Below are positions 1 through 9,447 of a stretch of 64,000 bases of DNA, piece after piece. The DNA comes from Caballeronia sp. LZ062. GTDB lineage: Bacteria; Pseudomonadota; Gammaproteobacteria; Burkholderiales; Burkholderiaceae. Numbering within the stretch: the stretch's first letter is position 1; each line of letters begins with the position of its first letter. The DNA lies in the NCBI RefSeq assembly GCF_031450785.1, contig NZ_JARTWB010000001.1:248001-312000 (forward strand), in the 5' to 3' direction. A program made the position numbers and the translations under genes. The notes beneath the pieces were generated by a model. That model had not been told where the DNA came from. It searched no databases and saw nothing but the letters and a program-made list of their open reading frames with translations.

Positions 1-1
1 C

Positions 2-232
2 GGAAGAGAACTCACCGTATCGACAGATGCACCTGGCTTGCAGTTCTATACCGGCAATTTTCTCGAAGGTGTGACTGGCCGCGAGGGCAAGTCATATCGC
101 ATTCATGCGGGGCTATGCCTCGAAGCTGGTGCGTTTCCTAATCAGATCAATATGCCGGATGCGTCGCGCGTGGTGCTGAGGCCAGGCGAGCGTTATAGCC
201 AGACCACGCGCTATCGCATCGGCGTGCGATAG
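2..232 (+). CDS. galM: Aldose 1-epimerase, C-terminal part (cut by window edge)
   Basis: The frame is open from the left edge to a stop at 230-232, giving about 76 residues of a C-terminus. The stretch STDAPGLQFYTGNF, followed by a Glu-Ala-x-x-x-Pro-Asn segment, is the characteristic C-terminal part of galactose mutarotases, which interconvert the alpha and beta anomers of aldoses in the cytoplasm. In the family the Phe-Tyr-Thr-Gly-Asn segment forms part of the sugar-binding beta-sandwich. The N-terminal two-thirds, including the catalytic His and Glu, is outside the window. A GntR/FadR-type regulator at 5623 could belong to a sugar-acid locus on this side, but that is only a guess. Confidence 0.85.
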   Translation, partial: GRELTVSTDAPGLQFYTGNFLEGVTGREGKSYRIHAGLCLEAGAFPNQINMPDASRVVLRPGERYSQTTRYRIGVR

Positions 233-238
233 GTCGGC

Positions 239-2041
239 TCAGGAGACAGCCGGTGCGCGCACGCCGAGTCTTTCCTCTCGTACCGGCGAATTCGTTTCCT
301 TGATGACGCTCTCGCACAGCGAAATGATCTGCGCCGAGCTAGCCGGATTGAACAGCGAGTGATCGACATCCGGAAACGTCATGACGCGGACGTTCGGGTA
401 ACGCGACAAGCGCACGCCCAGCTTGCCGCAATGCGCGGCGAGAAGATCGAGGCCCGCATCATAGCTGCCATAGACGAGCAACGTCTTCGTGCCCTTGGCA
501 TCGAGCACGCGCGCGATTGCCTGAGGCGTCGTGGCTTGCGCGGGCGGCGTATGACTCGCGCCATCGAGCCGCAGCAGGTCCGACATGCGCGAACGGACCC
601 GCGTTGCACCATAACTCGCGATAAAGCCCAGCACGCGAAGCAAATTCTTGTCGCCGCGAAGTATCGCTTTCCACTTATTCAGTTCGAACATGGACGAGGC
701 ATAGCCGGCCATCGAATTGCGAGTCGATTGACGCATTTCGTCGGCCGACTTGTCTTCGGGCTGCTTGAACGTTGGAATGTTCACCGCTATCACGCCCGAA
801 ATGGCGGCTTCGGAGGCGGCCGCCTTCAATGCGTGATATGCGCCGGAACAAATGCCGAACGAGAAGATCGAGCTGTAGCCTTGTTGCGAGAGCCATCGTG
901 CGGCAGTCGCGGTATCTTGGGTGGCGACCGGATTGTAGATGCGGCTGTACGGCGTCGCCGCTTGAGTTATGCCTGGCGCGGCGGGGCTATCGCCTCTGCC
1001 GCGCGCATCGAATCGCAACGAAGCAATGCCACGCCGTGCAAGATCGCGGGCGATTCGCACGGATAGCCGGCTATCACCGACACGCGAGCTTGCCGATGTA
1101 TTGGCCAGAAGAAATGCTGATGCACGCGAGGCCGAACGGCGCGGTTCGCACAGGATGCCGACAAGTCCTTCTTCGCCGATTCTGACGGGCCGCTCTATCG
1201 CCTCTGCCGTCTCGATGCTCATGTCATTCGGCCAGTCAGACGATGTCGAGGATGCTCGGGACTGACCGTCTGCGCCAGGGGCAAGCCAATGCGCGACTTG
1301 CGCAAACGCCGCGTGCGGCGTGACAGTGAAAGCCGATTCTTGAATAAACCCGGTTAAGTCGTCGAATGGCTGCGTTTGCACATCGACGCCGAGCGACGCA
1401 AGTGCATCGCGCAAGGGGTCCTTAGCGCTAACACGGCCATGCATCAGCAACACGCGAGCCGCGGGCGCGACGCCAGACTGTTTGACGCTTGCCGCCAGAT
1501 CGACGGCTTCGAGTTCACGCCTGAAGTCTTCGCCATACGTCTGACCGAGGACGTTGAGCGGACCGTCCTGTGGCTGAACTTCGCGCAAGGGCGCGGCGAG
1601 TTTCTCGAGCCACGTCTTGCGCGTGACGCTCAATTCGCGCATGTACGTGCGCCCGCTCACGACCGGCGCAAGCAGCACGAGATCATCCACGGGATGGCGC
1701 AAGGCCGCGTGCAACGCGAAGGCGGCGCCCACGCGAAAGCCGCAAAGCGCCACATGTTCGACGCCCGCTTCCTGTTTCAGGAGATCGACGGCAGCGCCGA
1801 TGTCATCGATTGACGACTCGAATTGGCCTGGCGCTGCATCGTCGCCAGCGGAATCGCCAGTGCCGATGTAGTCAAAGCGCAAGACCCAGAGCCCACGCGC
1901 CGCAAGCAATTCGGCAAGGAGGCGCAGGCCGCTATAAGTCCAGACATACTCGTGACCGAACGTATTGCAAAGTACGACGCCCCGCTTACCCGTTCCCGCG
2001 TGCAACCACCCCAATCGCCCACCGAATATGACCGGTTTCAT
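239..2041 (-). CDS. Tandem alpha/beta hydrolase (two fused hydrolase domains)
   Basis: 600 residues from ATG 2041, chosen because GAGGA lies just upstream; the longer open frame upstream has no ribosome site. Two alpha/beta-hydrolase domains are fused, about residues 1-255 and 285-590. Each has a strand-oxyanion region (LRFDYIGTGDS near 54-64, LRFDARGRGDS near 342-352) followed by a nucleophile elbow. Neither elbow is a normal Gly-x-Ser-x-Gly: the first is GFRVG (Arg103), the second GICSG (Cys398). Similar elbows occur in hydrolases linked to exopolysaccharide/exosortase loci, so the fold assignment is firm but the substrate is unknown. The stop lies 7 bp from that of the convergent galM. Confidence 0.8.
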   Translation of the reverse strand: MKPVIFGGRLGWLHAGTGKRGVVLCNTFGHEYVWTYSGLRLLAELLAARGLWVLRFDYIGTGDSAGDDAAPGQFESSIDDIGAAVDLLKQEAGVEHVALCGFRVGAAFALHAALRHPVDDLVLLAPVVSGRTYMRELSVTRKTWLEKLAAPLREVQPQDGPLNVLGQTYGEDFRRELEAVDLAASVKQSGVAPAARVLLMHGRVSAKDPLRDALASLGVDVQTQPFDDLTGFIQESAFTVTPHAAFAQVAHWLAPGADGQSRASSTSSDWPNDMSIETAEAIERPVRIGEEGLVGILCEPRRSASRASAFLLANTSASSRVGDSRLSVRIARDLARRGIASLRFDARGRGDSPAAPGITQAATPYSRIYNPVATQDTATAARWLSQQGYSSIFSFGICSGAYHALKAAASEAAISGVIAVNIPTFKQPEDKSADEMRQSTRNSMAGYASSMFELNKWKAILRGDKNLLRVLGFIASYGATRVRSRMSDLLRLDGASHTPPAQATTPQAIARVLDAKGTKTLLVYGSYDAGLDLLAAHCGKLGVRLSRYPNVRVMTFPDVDHSLFNPASSAQIISLCESVIKETNSPVREERLGVRAPAVS

Positions 2042-2342
2042 TGTTTTGTCCTCGCTCTGGCGACGTACATGATCCAGAGGGATGCCCCCGCCTCCCTTTA
2101 CTGGACCTCGGCTGCGGGATTCGCCATGCGAGATCCGCAGCGTGGGTATGCCGTTCGTCGCGATTATATTGAGCAAGTCGACTTTCTGACGTCGACATTC
2201 GACATTTCGGGGTGAATGAGCTATTAATTGGCGGTTATAGCAGCAACTCGATGATTCTGCCGTGGTAGACACAGGGTTTGCCCGGCGGCATTCTCTTTCT
2301 ATGAATCGCACCCGCGCAAGCAACATACGGCCGATGCGTTGG
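2042..2342. other. Intergenic, 301 bp
   Basis: Leader region of the tandem hydrolase. No gene, clear terminator or recognisable operator was seen on either strand. Confidence 0.5.
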
Positions 2343-2744
2343 TCATGCTGCCATCGCCGGATTGACACCGTCTTGCGTTGCAAGACGCGCATGCGCGAAG
2401 ACACGAGCGCGTTCTCTGGCGACCAGCGCCTTTTTGCTCGCCACCGTCTGACGACGGAATCTCGGGTCGCCCATCATGTTCACGTACTCACTGCGGCGGT
2501 ATCGCAGATAACGCTGGAAGAACTCCGCGCCGGGCAGCCCGCTGTCGAGCGCAAGAAGCACGCCGTAGTCGATATCCTGCACATCGCCTAGCGTCTTGAC
2601 TGCGGACTCCAGCGCAGCATAACGCTGCGATAGCGGCACGTTCTTGTCGCACAACGCATGGAAACGCTGATAGCTTAGTAATTGGCGATGTGATGCGCAG
2701 CGTCGCAGTACCTTTGCAAGTTTCGAACTCAGTTCTGTTTCCAT
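2343..2744 (-). CDS. Hypothetical protein, 133 aa
   Basis: The ATG at 2744 is preceded by an excellent site, GGAGGAAGA, and gives 133 residues. The frame stays open about 260 bp further upstream, but that part has poor coding character, so I use the internal start. The protein is soluble and mostly helical, with many Arg and Lys. It has an Asp-Tyr-Gly-Val segment near 59 and a Tyr/Arg-rich segment (RYLRYRRSEY) near 78-87. No signal peptide, membrane segment or catalytic motif is visible and I recognise no family. It is a lone gene between two intergenic stretches. Confidence 0.6.
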   Translation of the reverse strand: METELSSKLAKVLRRCASHRQLLSYQRFHALCDKNVPLSQRYAALESAVKTLGDVQDIDYGVLLALDSGLPGAEFFQRYLRYRRSEYVNMMGDPRFRRQTVASKKALVARERARVFAHARLATQDGVNPAMAA

Positions 2745-3401
2745 TCTTCCTCCTGCAATATCGAAGGATTCCAAACGCACGAATTCACCGCTATCGTCGA
2801 TAATGACGGCGGACGAAAACTGTCTGACTTCACTGTCAAAGAAAGAAAATGGCCGATAATTACAGCATGCGTTGAAATGACTGCCACGGCGAATGAGCGA
2901 GTCGATCTGCGCAGTGTGAAGGTTTGAAACTAAGTCGATAAGTGCCAGACTCCACGGCCACTGCGCAAGGCTGCGAGTGCCGACGGTCAGCGTGAGACGT
3001 CGCAATACGCCTATTGCGTCCGCTTAGGGCAGCGATCACTTTCTACATTCGTGTTGAATACATGCTAGCAAACATATCGCGGCTAACCAAGAAGACTTTG
3101 CTGTCTTTCAACGCCAGCCGTCATTCACGAAACTGTCACCCGGTATCTTTTCCTTTTTTGAGCCGAGGCACGATTCGCTCGTTCTTCGCGTGCATGACGG
3201 CGATTTTGGCCAGAGAGAATATCGCTGTGTGTTTTGACGAAGCGTCGCGGATAGCGCATGACTGCCTGAAATGGCAGGCAGCCGCGCCTATAACGAATTC
3301 ACGCGAATAGAGCTTTGAACGGCACAGTGTTGCAAGCAAACCATCGCATCGCACCCGGCAAACGGTGCCGGGCGTTCTTCGCGGAGCGTTTGCCCTTCAG
3401 C
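2745..3401. other. Intergenic, about 650 bp, no gene seen
   Basis: Short open frames exist on both strands, but none has a ribosome site, recognisable product or the codon bias of its neighbours. The segment is more A/T-rich than the surrounding genes. It probably holds the promoter of the 133-aa protein and otherwise looks like spacer or decayed sequence. Confidence 0.5.
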
Positions 3402-3780
3402 TTAGGCATCCAGCGCTTCAATAGAATCGACGCGATCAGGATAAAACGCCAAATGATCCTTGATCTGCGCGACCGCCTCGTATGGCTGCTCATAGGTCCA
3501 TACGGCGTTGACACCCTTTTTCACGGCGCGAAACGATGCTGTAATAGCTGCATTCGCCCTTATACGGGCAATAGGTCGTGTGAGACGTACGCTGCAGCTT
3601 CGACATGTCGACATGCGCGCGAGGCACGTAGAGTACCTGCGGATACGACGCTTCACGCAAGACGAGGGCGTTCGTCGTATCCGCAAGCACGCTGCCGCCG
3701 CTTGTCACTCTTACGCGCAGCGACGTTCGCTCTACGGTGACAGGATGGTCCGGACCGGGAATCTTGACGGCACGTCGCAT
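3402..3780 (-). pseudogene. DUF427 family protein, frameshifted
   Basis: The N-terminal 80-odd residues read in one frame from ATG 3780 (preceded by GAGGAA). They contain YCPYKGECSYYSI, a hallmark of DUF427 proteins. The remaining 30-odd residues (NAVWTYEQPYEAV and LAFYPDRVD) are in another frame. The shift falls on a run of five T at 3517-3521 (five A in the sense strand); with four A the reading becomes RREKGVNAVW and the family sequence is restored. As written, the first frame stops 18 bases after the tract. This is either a one-base homopolymer insertion that inactivates the gene or a sequencing error. DUF427 proteins are small soluble proteins of unclear function. Confidence 0.8.
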
Positions 3781-3878
3781 GGCGGGTTCCTCGAGAAGTG
3801 ATCGTGGCGACCACTCATGCTAGCGCGCCCCAACGCGGCGCGCAGGAATCGCCTCACCCCTAACCCGCGCCTGCGATC

Positions 3879-4208
3879 TCAATGCCCGAAATAGACCGGC
3901 TTGTTGGCGTCGTTCATCGGTCGCATTGCCCGAATGCCGGCGGCCGATGTTCCGTCGTTGACGCCGCCATAGTCGCGGTTATAGCCCGGCATTGCACCGT
4001 TCTGCCTGGAAGCGCGGCTCTCCGCATTCTGAACATCGCGCGGATAGGTCGTGCGATCGGGCTGCCCAGGGTTGTAGCCCGCGGCTTCTACTTGACGCAA
4101 ATCTTGTTGTACTTGGTTACGTTGTACCGCAGAATCGGTTTGTGCAAACGAAAGCGCCGGCGCAACGAGCACAGCGGCAGCAGCGACTGCTTTGACGATC
4201 GATTTCAT
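3879..4208 (-). CDS. DUF4148-like secreted protein
   Basis: 109 residues from ATG 4208, with GGAGGA upstream. A Sec signal peptide of about 22 residues (MKSIVKAVAA..., cleavage near SFAQ-T) is followed by a Gln-rich segment (QVQQDLRQVEAAGY) and a 'YPRDVQNAE' box. This arrangement is typical of DUF4148 proteins, which occur in many copies in Burkholderia-like genomes and are presumed periplasmic. The mature part is hydrophilic, has no Cys, and ends in Tyr-Phe-Gly-His. The function of the family is unknown. Confidence 0.8.
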   Translation of the reverse strand: MKSIVKAVAAAAVLVAPALSFAQTDSAVQRNQVQQDLRQVEAAGYNPGQPDRTTYPRDVQNAESRASRQNGAMPGYNRDYGGVNDGTSAAGIRAMRPMNDANKPVYFGH

Positions 4209-4301
4209 GGCGAGTCCTCCGGTTGTCAGACGGCGCACGAGTATTTCTGCGCCTGCTCCCAACATTCAGCATCAGCCGTTCCCGCGTCGTCAGCCCGCCC
4301 T

Positions 4302-5195
4302 TCATGCGGCCTTGCTTTCGACGAGCTTGACGAGCACGTGCAGCATGCGATTAGCCGGCGTCGCAACGCCGAGCGCTTCGCCGCGCCGGACGATCAATCC
4401 GTTCAAATGATCGATTTCACTGCGCTTGCCGCGCGCAAGGTCCTGAGCCGTGGATGAGTATTGGTTCGGCATCGTCTCTGCTATTCGGCGCACCGCGGCG
4501 TCCACATCGCCGGGAATCGTAACGCCATCGGCGCGGGCGACGACAAGGCACTCATCGACGACATCGCGCATGGCACGCGTCACGCCTTCAGCCTGCACCA
4601 GCGGCCCATAAGGGACCTGTGCAATGGCCGAAAGCGCGTTGTACGCACAGTTGAGAACGAGCTTCGCCCATAGGGCACCGCGCACGTTGTCGGATATTTC
4701 GGTCGGCACGTTGGCAGCAGCGAACGTCCGCGCAACGTCCTCGCTCATGCTGGAAGGCTCGATCACCAGTTCGCCACGGCCATGATGGCGGATGTGCCCG
4801 GGCCCTGCCATTTCCGCCGCGACATACACCACTGCGGCTGCGACTTCCTGTGGCAACAGTTGGCGCAGGCGCTCGGCATTCTCGACGCCGTTTTGCAGCG
4901 ACAACACCAGCGCGCTCGAATCGAGGTACGGCCCGAGGGCCTGCGCGGCGCTATCCGTGTCGGTCGATTTCACGCAGAAAAGCACCACCTGTGCGCCTTC
5001 GGCCGCGCTTGCCTCCGTGCTTGCGAACACGCGAACGTGCTCGTCGAACGTCTGAGTATCGAGCCGCAGGCCGTTGCGTTGAATCGCTTCGACGTGCTGG
5101 GGCCGCGCAATGAGCGCGACCTCATGTCCCGCACGCGCGAGCATACCGCCGTAATAACAGCCCACTGCGCCCGCACCCATGACCGCAACTTTCAT
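4302..5195 (-). CDS. panE: 2-dehydropantoate 2-reductase (ketopantoate reductase family)
   Basis: 297 residues from ATG 5195, preceded by AGGAGAAA. The N-terminal Rossmann domain starts with GAGAVG (7-12), the NADP-binding loop. QNG at 101-103 and the helix with Lys178 and Asn182 match the family's catalytic and substrate-binding residues. In pantothenate synthesis PanE reduces ketopantoate to pantoate with NADPH. Burkholderia genomes carry several ApbA/PanE paralogues, so this copy could act on another 2-keto acid. No other pantothenate gene lies nearby. It is divergent from the GntR regulator at 5623. Confidence 0.85.
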   Translation of the reverse strand: MKVAVMGAGAVGCYYGGMLARAGHEVALIARPQHVEAIQRNGLRLDTQTFDEHVRVFASTEASAAEGAQVVLFCVKSTDTDSAAQALGPYLDSSALVLSLQNGVENAERLRQLLPQEVAAAVVYVAAEMAGPGHIRHHGRGELVIEPSSMSEDVARTFAAANVPTEISDNVRGALWAKLVLNCAYNALSAIAQVPYGPLVQAEGVTRAMRDVVDECLVVARADGVTIPGDVDAAVRRIAETMPNQYSSTAQDLARGKRSEIDHLNGLIVRRGEALGVATPANRMLHVLVKLVESKAA

Positions 5196-5622
5196 GTTTC
5201 GTTTCTCCTGTTGGCTGCATCGCTCGATGCCCGTTCGCTTCGGAACGGGAAAATAACATATCACCGCTTAGCCCGAACGCGCCGGACATGGCGAGCAAAC
5301 GCTTGCGCCACGGCATGCGCGTGCTTCTTTGTGGGACGACGCACGATAGTCAGTCGAATTCGAAGTGAACCATATTGTTAAAGCATGCCATGTGACGATA
5401 CGCTTGCTGCAGCGGATAGACGGCACTCTTCCAAACCATGACCGACCGCTATGGGGTGTGTGTTGCAAGTCTTCTCCGTCCAAGGGATTGGCGGAAAAGG
5501 ACGGCAAGAGAGGGAGACCAACTTACGGCGCGCCGAGGCGCCGCATAAGCAGTAGAAGCGGTAGCGGCCCGGCAACGGGCGACGCGCAGCCGGAGCGCGG
5601 GGTGTTTTCACGAGAACAAAAA
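5196..5622. other. Divergent intergenic region panE / GntR regulator
   Basis: About 430 bp between two divergent genes, so it should hold both promoters. The frame of the GntR gene stays open into it, but the composition and lack of a ribosome site argue against coding. I found no clear palindromic operator. Confidence 0.45.
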
Positions 5623-6333
5623 ATGAACCATGGATATGAAGCATCGCTCGTCAAGCGCGTGGTGAACCAACTCGTCGCGGGCATCATCAACGGAGAATAT
5701 AAGGACAACGTTCTGCCGCCTCAGATCCTTCTTTCACAGAAGCATGGTGTTTCCCGCACCATCATGCGCGAGGCATTGAGCATTCTGATATCGCGGCGCA
5801 TGCTCGATGTGCGGCCCAAGACCGGGACGCGCATTCGGCCCGCGCACGAGTGGCTCATCATCGACTCGGAAGTGGCCGATTGGCGCTTGCGTGCCCTCCC
5901 CGATCCCGATTGTCTGCGACGACTCGTCGAATTCCGCGCGCTCGTCGATCCGCCCGCAGCCGCGCTGGCGGCGACGCGCGCAAGCAGGCATCAGCGCATC
6001 GGCATCAATGCCGCGTTTCAACGCCTCGTGCATGCCAGTCCCACGGAGACTCTGCAGGCCGCCGCGGAAGAAGCGTTGCTGACTGCCATCGTCGATGCGA
6101 GCGGCGACGAAATTCTCCGCCAAATGGGTAGTGTCGTGCGTGTCGGTATCCGAACGATCAAGGCGACCTTGCGTACTCAGTCTCAAGGAGTGGTACGTAT
6201 GCCCGAGTCTCAGATCAGCGATTACGGCAGAGTGGTCCGTGCAATCGAAATGATCGATGCCGAAAGCGCGCGTTCGGCCATGTCGCACACACTCGAGCGC
6301 ACCGCTTCGATGTGGATCGAAGAAGCGGTTTGA
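5623..6333 (+). CDS. GntR-family regulator, FadR/FCD subgroup
   Basis: 236 residues from ATG 5623 (GAGAA precedes it; the upstream in-frame extension lacks a ribosome site). The N-terminal winged helix has the GntR pattern LLSQKHGVSRTIMREAL (about 39-55) and a wing with PKTGTRIRP. The C-terminal part is an all-helical FCD-type ligand domain with Arg/Asp/His positions. The segment 'IIDSEVADWRL' resembles DgoR-like sugar-acid regulators. Such proteins usually repress a catabolic operon and release DNA when they bind an organic or sugar acid. Its target is not evident here: panE is divergent, galM is 5 kb away. Confidence 0.85.
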   Translation: MNHGYEASLVKRVVNQLVAGIINGEYKDNVLPPQILLSQKHGVSRTIMREALSILISRRMLDVRPKTGTRIRPAHEWLIIDSEVADWRLRALPDPDCLRRLVEFRALVDPPAAALAATRASRHQRIGINAAFQRLVHASPTETLQAAAEEALLTAIVDASGDEILRQMGSVVRVGIRTIKATLRTQSQGVVRMPESQISDYGRVVRAIEMIDAESARSAMSHTLERTASMWIEEAV

Positions 6334-6430
6334 TCGCCTCTGCCTCTTCCGATGCGAGCCGAGGAATCAGTGACTACAATGGTCAATGATTCAGTGGTCA
6401 ACCGCTTTGCAACGGGACTCGGAGGCAGAG

Positions 6431-6904
6431 ATGGCAGAACTCGACAAGGAAGAAGTCGTCGCCGTTTTGAACCGGATTCTGGAATCCGAGTTGGCCGGCG
6501 TCGTGCGTTACACACACTATTCGTTTCTGGTGTTCGGGTTCGGACGCATACCGATTGTCTCGTGGCTACGCGCACAAGCGGACGAATCGTTGACGCATGC
6601 GCATCAGGCCGGCGAATGGATCACCACGCTCGGTGCATATCCATCGCTCGAGATCGGCCCGCTGCTGGACAACCACACTTTCGATATTGCGACCATTCTC
6701 CGTGAGTCGTTGCAAGCTGAGAAGGTTGCGCTCGACCTTTATCGCGATCTGCTGAAGCTAGTGGAAGATCGCTCGGTTGCGCTGGAGGAATACGCGCGGC
6801 AGATGATCCAGACGGAAGAGTTGCACGCGGGAGAAGTGGACAAGATGCTGCGCCGCCCCGGAGAGGTCGACACCTCGCCAGAGCGACGCACTGGGCATGT
6901 CTGA
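6431..6904 (+). CDS. Ferritin-like diiron protein (bacterioferritin family)
   Basis: 157 residues from ATG 6431, with GGAGG 5 bases before. It is a four-helix ferritin-like protein. Candidate iron ligands lie in the expected helices: Glu20 (ESELAGVVRY), Glu52/His56 (DESLTHAHQAGE), Glu97, and Glu129-130/His132 (TEELHAGE). The spacing Glu52-His56 is one residue longer than the Glu-x-x-His of classical bacterioferritin, so ferroxidase activity is uncertain. No haem-binding Met is clear. It probably stores iron or limits Fenton chemistry in the cytoplasm, which fits the neighbouring convergent peroxiredoxin. Confidence 0.8.
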   Translation: MAELDKEEVVAVLNRILESELAGVVRYTHYSFLVFGFGRIPIVSWLRAQADESLTHAHQAGEWITTLGAYPSLEIGPLLDNHTFDIATILRESLQAEKVALDLYRDLLKLVEDRSVALEEYARQMIQTEELHAGEVDKMLRRPGEVDTSPERRTGHV

Positions 6905-6907
6905 ATC

Positions 6908-6936
6908 TACGCTGACCGCGGCGCGCGGTCAGCGTA
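6908..6936. terminator. Perfect 12-bp hairpin between convergent genes
   Basis: TACGCTGACCGC (6908-6919) pairs perfectly with GCGGTCAGCGTA (6925-6936) around a 5-base loop. It sits between the stops of the ferritin-like gene and the peroxiredoxin, so it can end transcripts from both sides. There is no strong T-tract, so termination may be partly factor-dependent. Confidence 0.65.
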
Positions 6937-6954
6937 TGCGGCGCAAAGCAGTTG

Positions 6955-7611
6955 TTACTTAGGCTGCGCAACCGTCCGCAGATACGGCTTCAGCGTCTTG
7001 AAGCCTTCCGGATACTTCTTCTGAGCGTCTTCGTCTGACACCGAGGTAGGGATGATCACGTCGTCGCCCGGCTTCCAGTTGACCGGCGTCGCGACCGTGT
7101 GCTTTGCGTTCAGCTGCAGCGCATCGAGCAAGCGCAGCACTTCGTCGAAGTTGCGGCCGGCGCTCATCGGATACGTGAAAGTCGCTTTCATCTTCTTGTC
7201 CGGGCCGATGATGAACACCGCTCGAATGGTGGCATTGTCGACGGCCGTGCGCGGGCCGCCGCCGCTCGCATTCGGGTGAATCATGTCATAGAGCTTGGCA
7301 ACGGTCAGGTCGGCATCGCCGATCATCGGGTAATTGACTGCCGTGCCCTGGGTTTCCTCGATGTCCTTCGCCCATTTCGCGTGATTGTCGACCGGATCGA
7401 TCGACAAGCCGATGACCTTCGTGTTGCGTTTGTCGAACTCCGGCTTCAGCTTTGCCATATAACCGAGTTCGGTGGTGCAAACGGGCGTGAAGTCCTTTGG
7501 ATGAGAGAACAGGATCGCCCATTGATCACCGATCCACTCGTGGAAGCGGATCGGGCCTTCGGTGGTTTCTGCGGTGAAATCGGGGGCTTCATCGCCAATG
7601 CGGATGGACAT
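6955..7611 (-). CDS. 1-Cys peroxiredoxin (Prx6 type)
   Basis: 218 residues from ATG 7611, with GTGGAG upstream. The AhpC/TSA fold carries the peroxidatic motif PKDFTPVCTTELG with Cys45. No second Cys exists in the protein, so it is a 1-Cys enzyme that needs an outside thiol for recycling. The C-terminal domain and the length (about 220) fit the Prx6 subfamily. It reduces hydrogen peroxide and alkyl hydroperoxides in the cytoplasm. It converges on the ferritin-like gene, and the two make a plausible oxidative-stress pair. It diverges from the permease at 7930. Confidence 0.92.
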   Translation of the reverse strand: MSIRIGDEAPDFTAETTEGPIRFHEWIGDQWAILFSHPKDFTPVCTTELGYMAKLKPEFDKRNTKVIGLSIDPVDNHAKWAKDIEETQGTAVNYPMIGDADLTVAKLYDMIHPNASGGGPRTAVDNATIRAVFIIGPDKKMKATFTYPMSAGRNFDEVLRLLDALQLNAKHTVATPVNWKPGDDVIIPTSVSDEDAQKKYPEGFKTLKPYLRTVAQPK

Positions 7612-7929
7612 ATATGATCTCCACGTCAAGGAATAATGAGAAGCGTTGGGCGCCGAGCAACGGTATCCCGGCTGTCAAATGAAACCGACAAGACGATTAT
7701 AGTGCCGGTCCGCACGCGCGCGGACCACAGACCTAAATCACCCCGTGGCGCATACGGTTTTCGGCACGCGAAATGCTTTAAAACGGGCGTTTCAAAACTC
7801 GATGCGTTCGAGCATGCGCGGCTTCGGTCTCGTATTCCTCGGCGAAATCTGCTATCACGAAACTGCGACACGACAGCCGGTGCCGCGCCGTCGCACTGCG
7901 AGTGTCTTGTCGAAAGACCGGAGGTGATC
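7612..7929. other. Divergent promoter region prx / permease
   Basis: About 320 bp. The permease frame continues upstream through it, but the only good ribosome site is at 7920-7924, so I read it as non-coding. No OxyR-type palindrome was recognised. Confidence 0.45.
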
Positions 7930-9447
7930 GTGGCCGTCATGCAAAGAAAAACCGTCGCTGCACTGCAAAACGAAGCGTCGGAGACAGAGGAAGTCGTGCA
8001 GGAACATGGCGGCCATGCGTTGAAACGTTCGCTTACCGCACTCGATGTCACCATGTTGGGCATCGGTTGCATCATCGGTGCAGGCATATTCGTGCTGACC
8101 GGTCATGCCGCAGCCGCCAATGCAGGCCCGGCCATCGTCATATCGTTCGTGCTGGGCGCAATCGTGTGTGCGCTCGCGGGTCTTTGTTATGCTGAGATGG
8201 CTTCCACCGTGCCCGTTTCGGGCAGTGCCTACACCTACGCCTACGCGACAATGGGCGAACTCATTGCATGGCTCATCGGCTGGGACCTGATACTGGAATA
8301 CGCGGTCGGCGCGACGACAGTCGCCATCGGCTGGTCGGGCTATGTTGTCAGCTTCCTGCATTCGCTGCATATTGATATACCGGCGCAGTTCTCTCAAGCG
8401 CCCTTCGCATACGATCCCGCCAAAGGATGGAGCCATGCCGGCGCTATTCTCAACATACCCGCAATGGTCATCGTCGGACTTATCACGATCCTGCTGGTGA
8501 TCGGCATTCGTGAATCGGCTCGGGTGAACAGTTTCATCGTCGTGATCAAGGTGCTGATCGTACTTGCCTTCATTGCGGGAGGCATTGCCTACGTCGATAC
8601 GAGTCATTGGGTCACCGCAAAGAATCCGACTGGCGCCTTCATTCCACCGAACACGGGTGAGTCCGGCGTGTTCGGCATGAGCGGCGTCTTGCGCGGCGCA
8701 GCGGTGGTCTTCTTCGCTTACATCGGCTTCGATTCCGTGTCGTGCGTCGCGCAAGAGACGCGCAATCCGCGGCGCGATATGCCAATCGGCCTGCTCGGCT
8801 CGCTGACCATCTGCACGATCTTATATGTCCTCGTCTCTTACGTGCTCACAGGCATCGTGTCGTACGACAAACTCAATGTCTCGGATCCGATCGCTGTCGG
8901 TGTGGATGCAATCGGGATGCGCTGGCTCTCGCCCATCGTCAAGCTGGGCGCGATCTTCGGCTTGACGTCCGTTGTTCTCGTTCTATTGCTGAGTCAACCG
9001 CGCATTTTCTATTCGATGGCGAAAGACGGACTGCTCCCGCCCTTCGCCTCGAAGATTCATCCTCGCTTTCATACGCCGTACATCACGACCATCATCACTG
9101 GGCTGATCGTCATGGTGCTCGCCGGACTGCTACCGATCGGCCTCGTCGGCGAACTGGTCAGCATCGGAACCCTGTTTGCGTTCGCCGTGGTCTGCGTGGG
9201 CGTGCTGGTGTTGCGCATCACGCAACCTGAACTCAAGCGCGCGTTTAAGACGCCCGCAGTCTTCATCGTGGCTCCGTTAGGCGCAATCTCCTCTGTGTTC
9301 CTCATGTCCGGCTTGCCTGCCGATACATGGATACGGCTCCTCGTATGGATGGCGATCGGCATCGTCATCTACTTCACGTACGGCATACGCCATAGCCGCT
9401 TGCGCGCCGACAGGCAGACGCCTCCCGCTCAAACCGCGAGAAGCTAA
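7930..9447 (+). CDS. APC-family amino acid permease (cationic amino acid transporter type)
   Basis: 505 residues from GTG 7930. GGAGG at 7920-7924 has ideal spacing to it; ATG 7939 is the alternative. About 12 membrane spans follow a cytoplasmic N-terminus. The first span carries [15 protein letters not shown], the conserved substrate-site helix break of the APC superfamily. The '[20 protein letters not shown]' segment (span 6 and its loop) is typical of the CAT subfamily. It should import an amino acid by cation coupling; the substrate is unknown. Its end overlaps the convergent CoA-transferase by 4 bp. Confidence 0.9.
   Translation: MAVMQRKTVAALQNEASETEEVVQEHGGHALKRSLTALDVTMLGIGCIIGAGIFVLTGHAAAANAGPAIVISFVLGAIVCALAGLCYAEMASTVPVSGSAYTYAYATMGELIAWLIGWDLILEYAVGATTVAIGWSGYVVSFLHSLHIDIPAQFSQAPFAYDPAKGWSHAGAILNIPAMVIVGLITILLVIGIRESARVNSFIVVIKVLIVLAFIAGGIAYVDTSHWVTAKNPTGAFIPPNTGESGVFGMSGVLRGAAVVFFAYIGFDSVSCVAQETRNPRRDMPIGLLGSLTICTILYVLVSYVLTGIVSYDKLNVSDPIAVGVDAIGMRWLSPIVKLGAIFGLTSVVLVLLLSQPRIFYSMAKDGLLPPFASKIHPRFHTPYITTIITGLIVMVLAGLLPIGLVGELVSIGTLFAFAVVCVGVLVLRITQPELKRAFKTPAVFIVAPLGAISSVFLMSGLPADTWIRLLVWMAIGIVIYFTYGIRHSRLRADRQTPPAQTARS

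Noticed and set aside
3014..3310. Possible small gene on the plus strand
   Set aside because: No ribosome site, odd codon use for this genome and no recognisable product.
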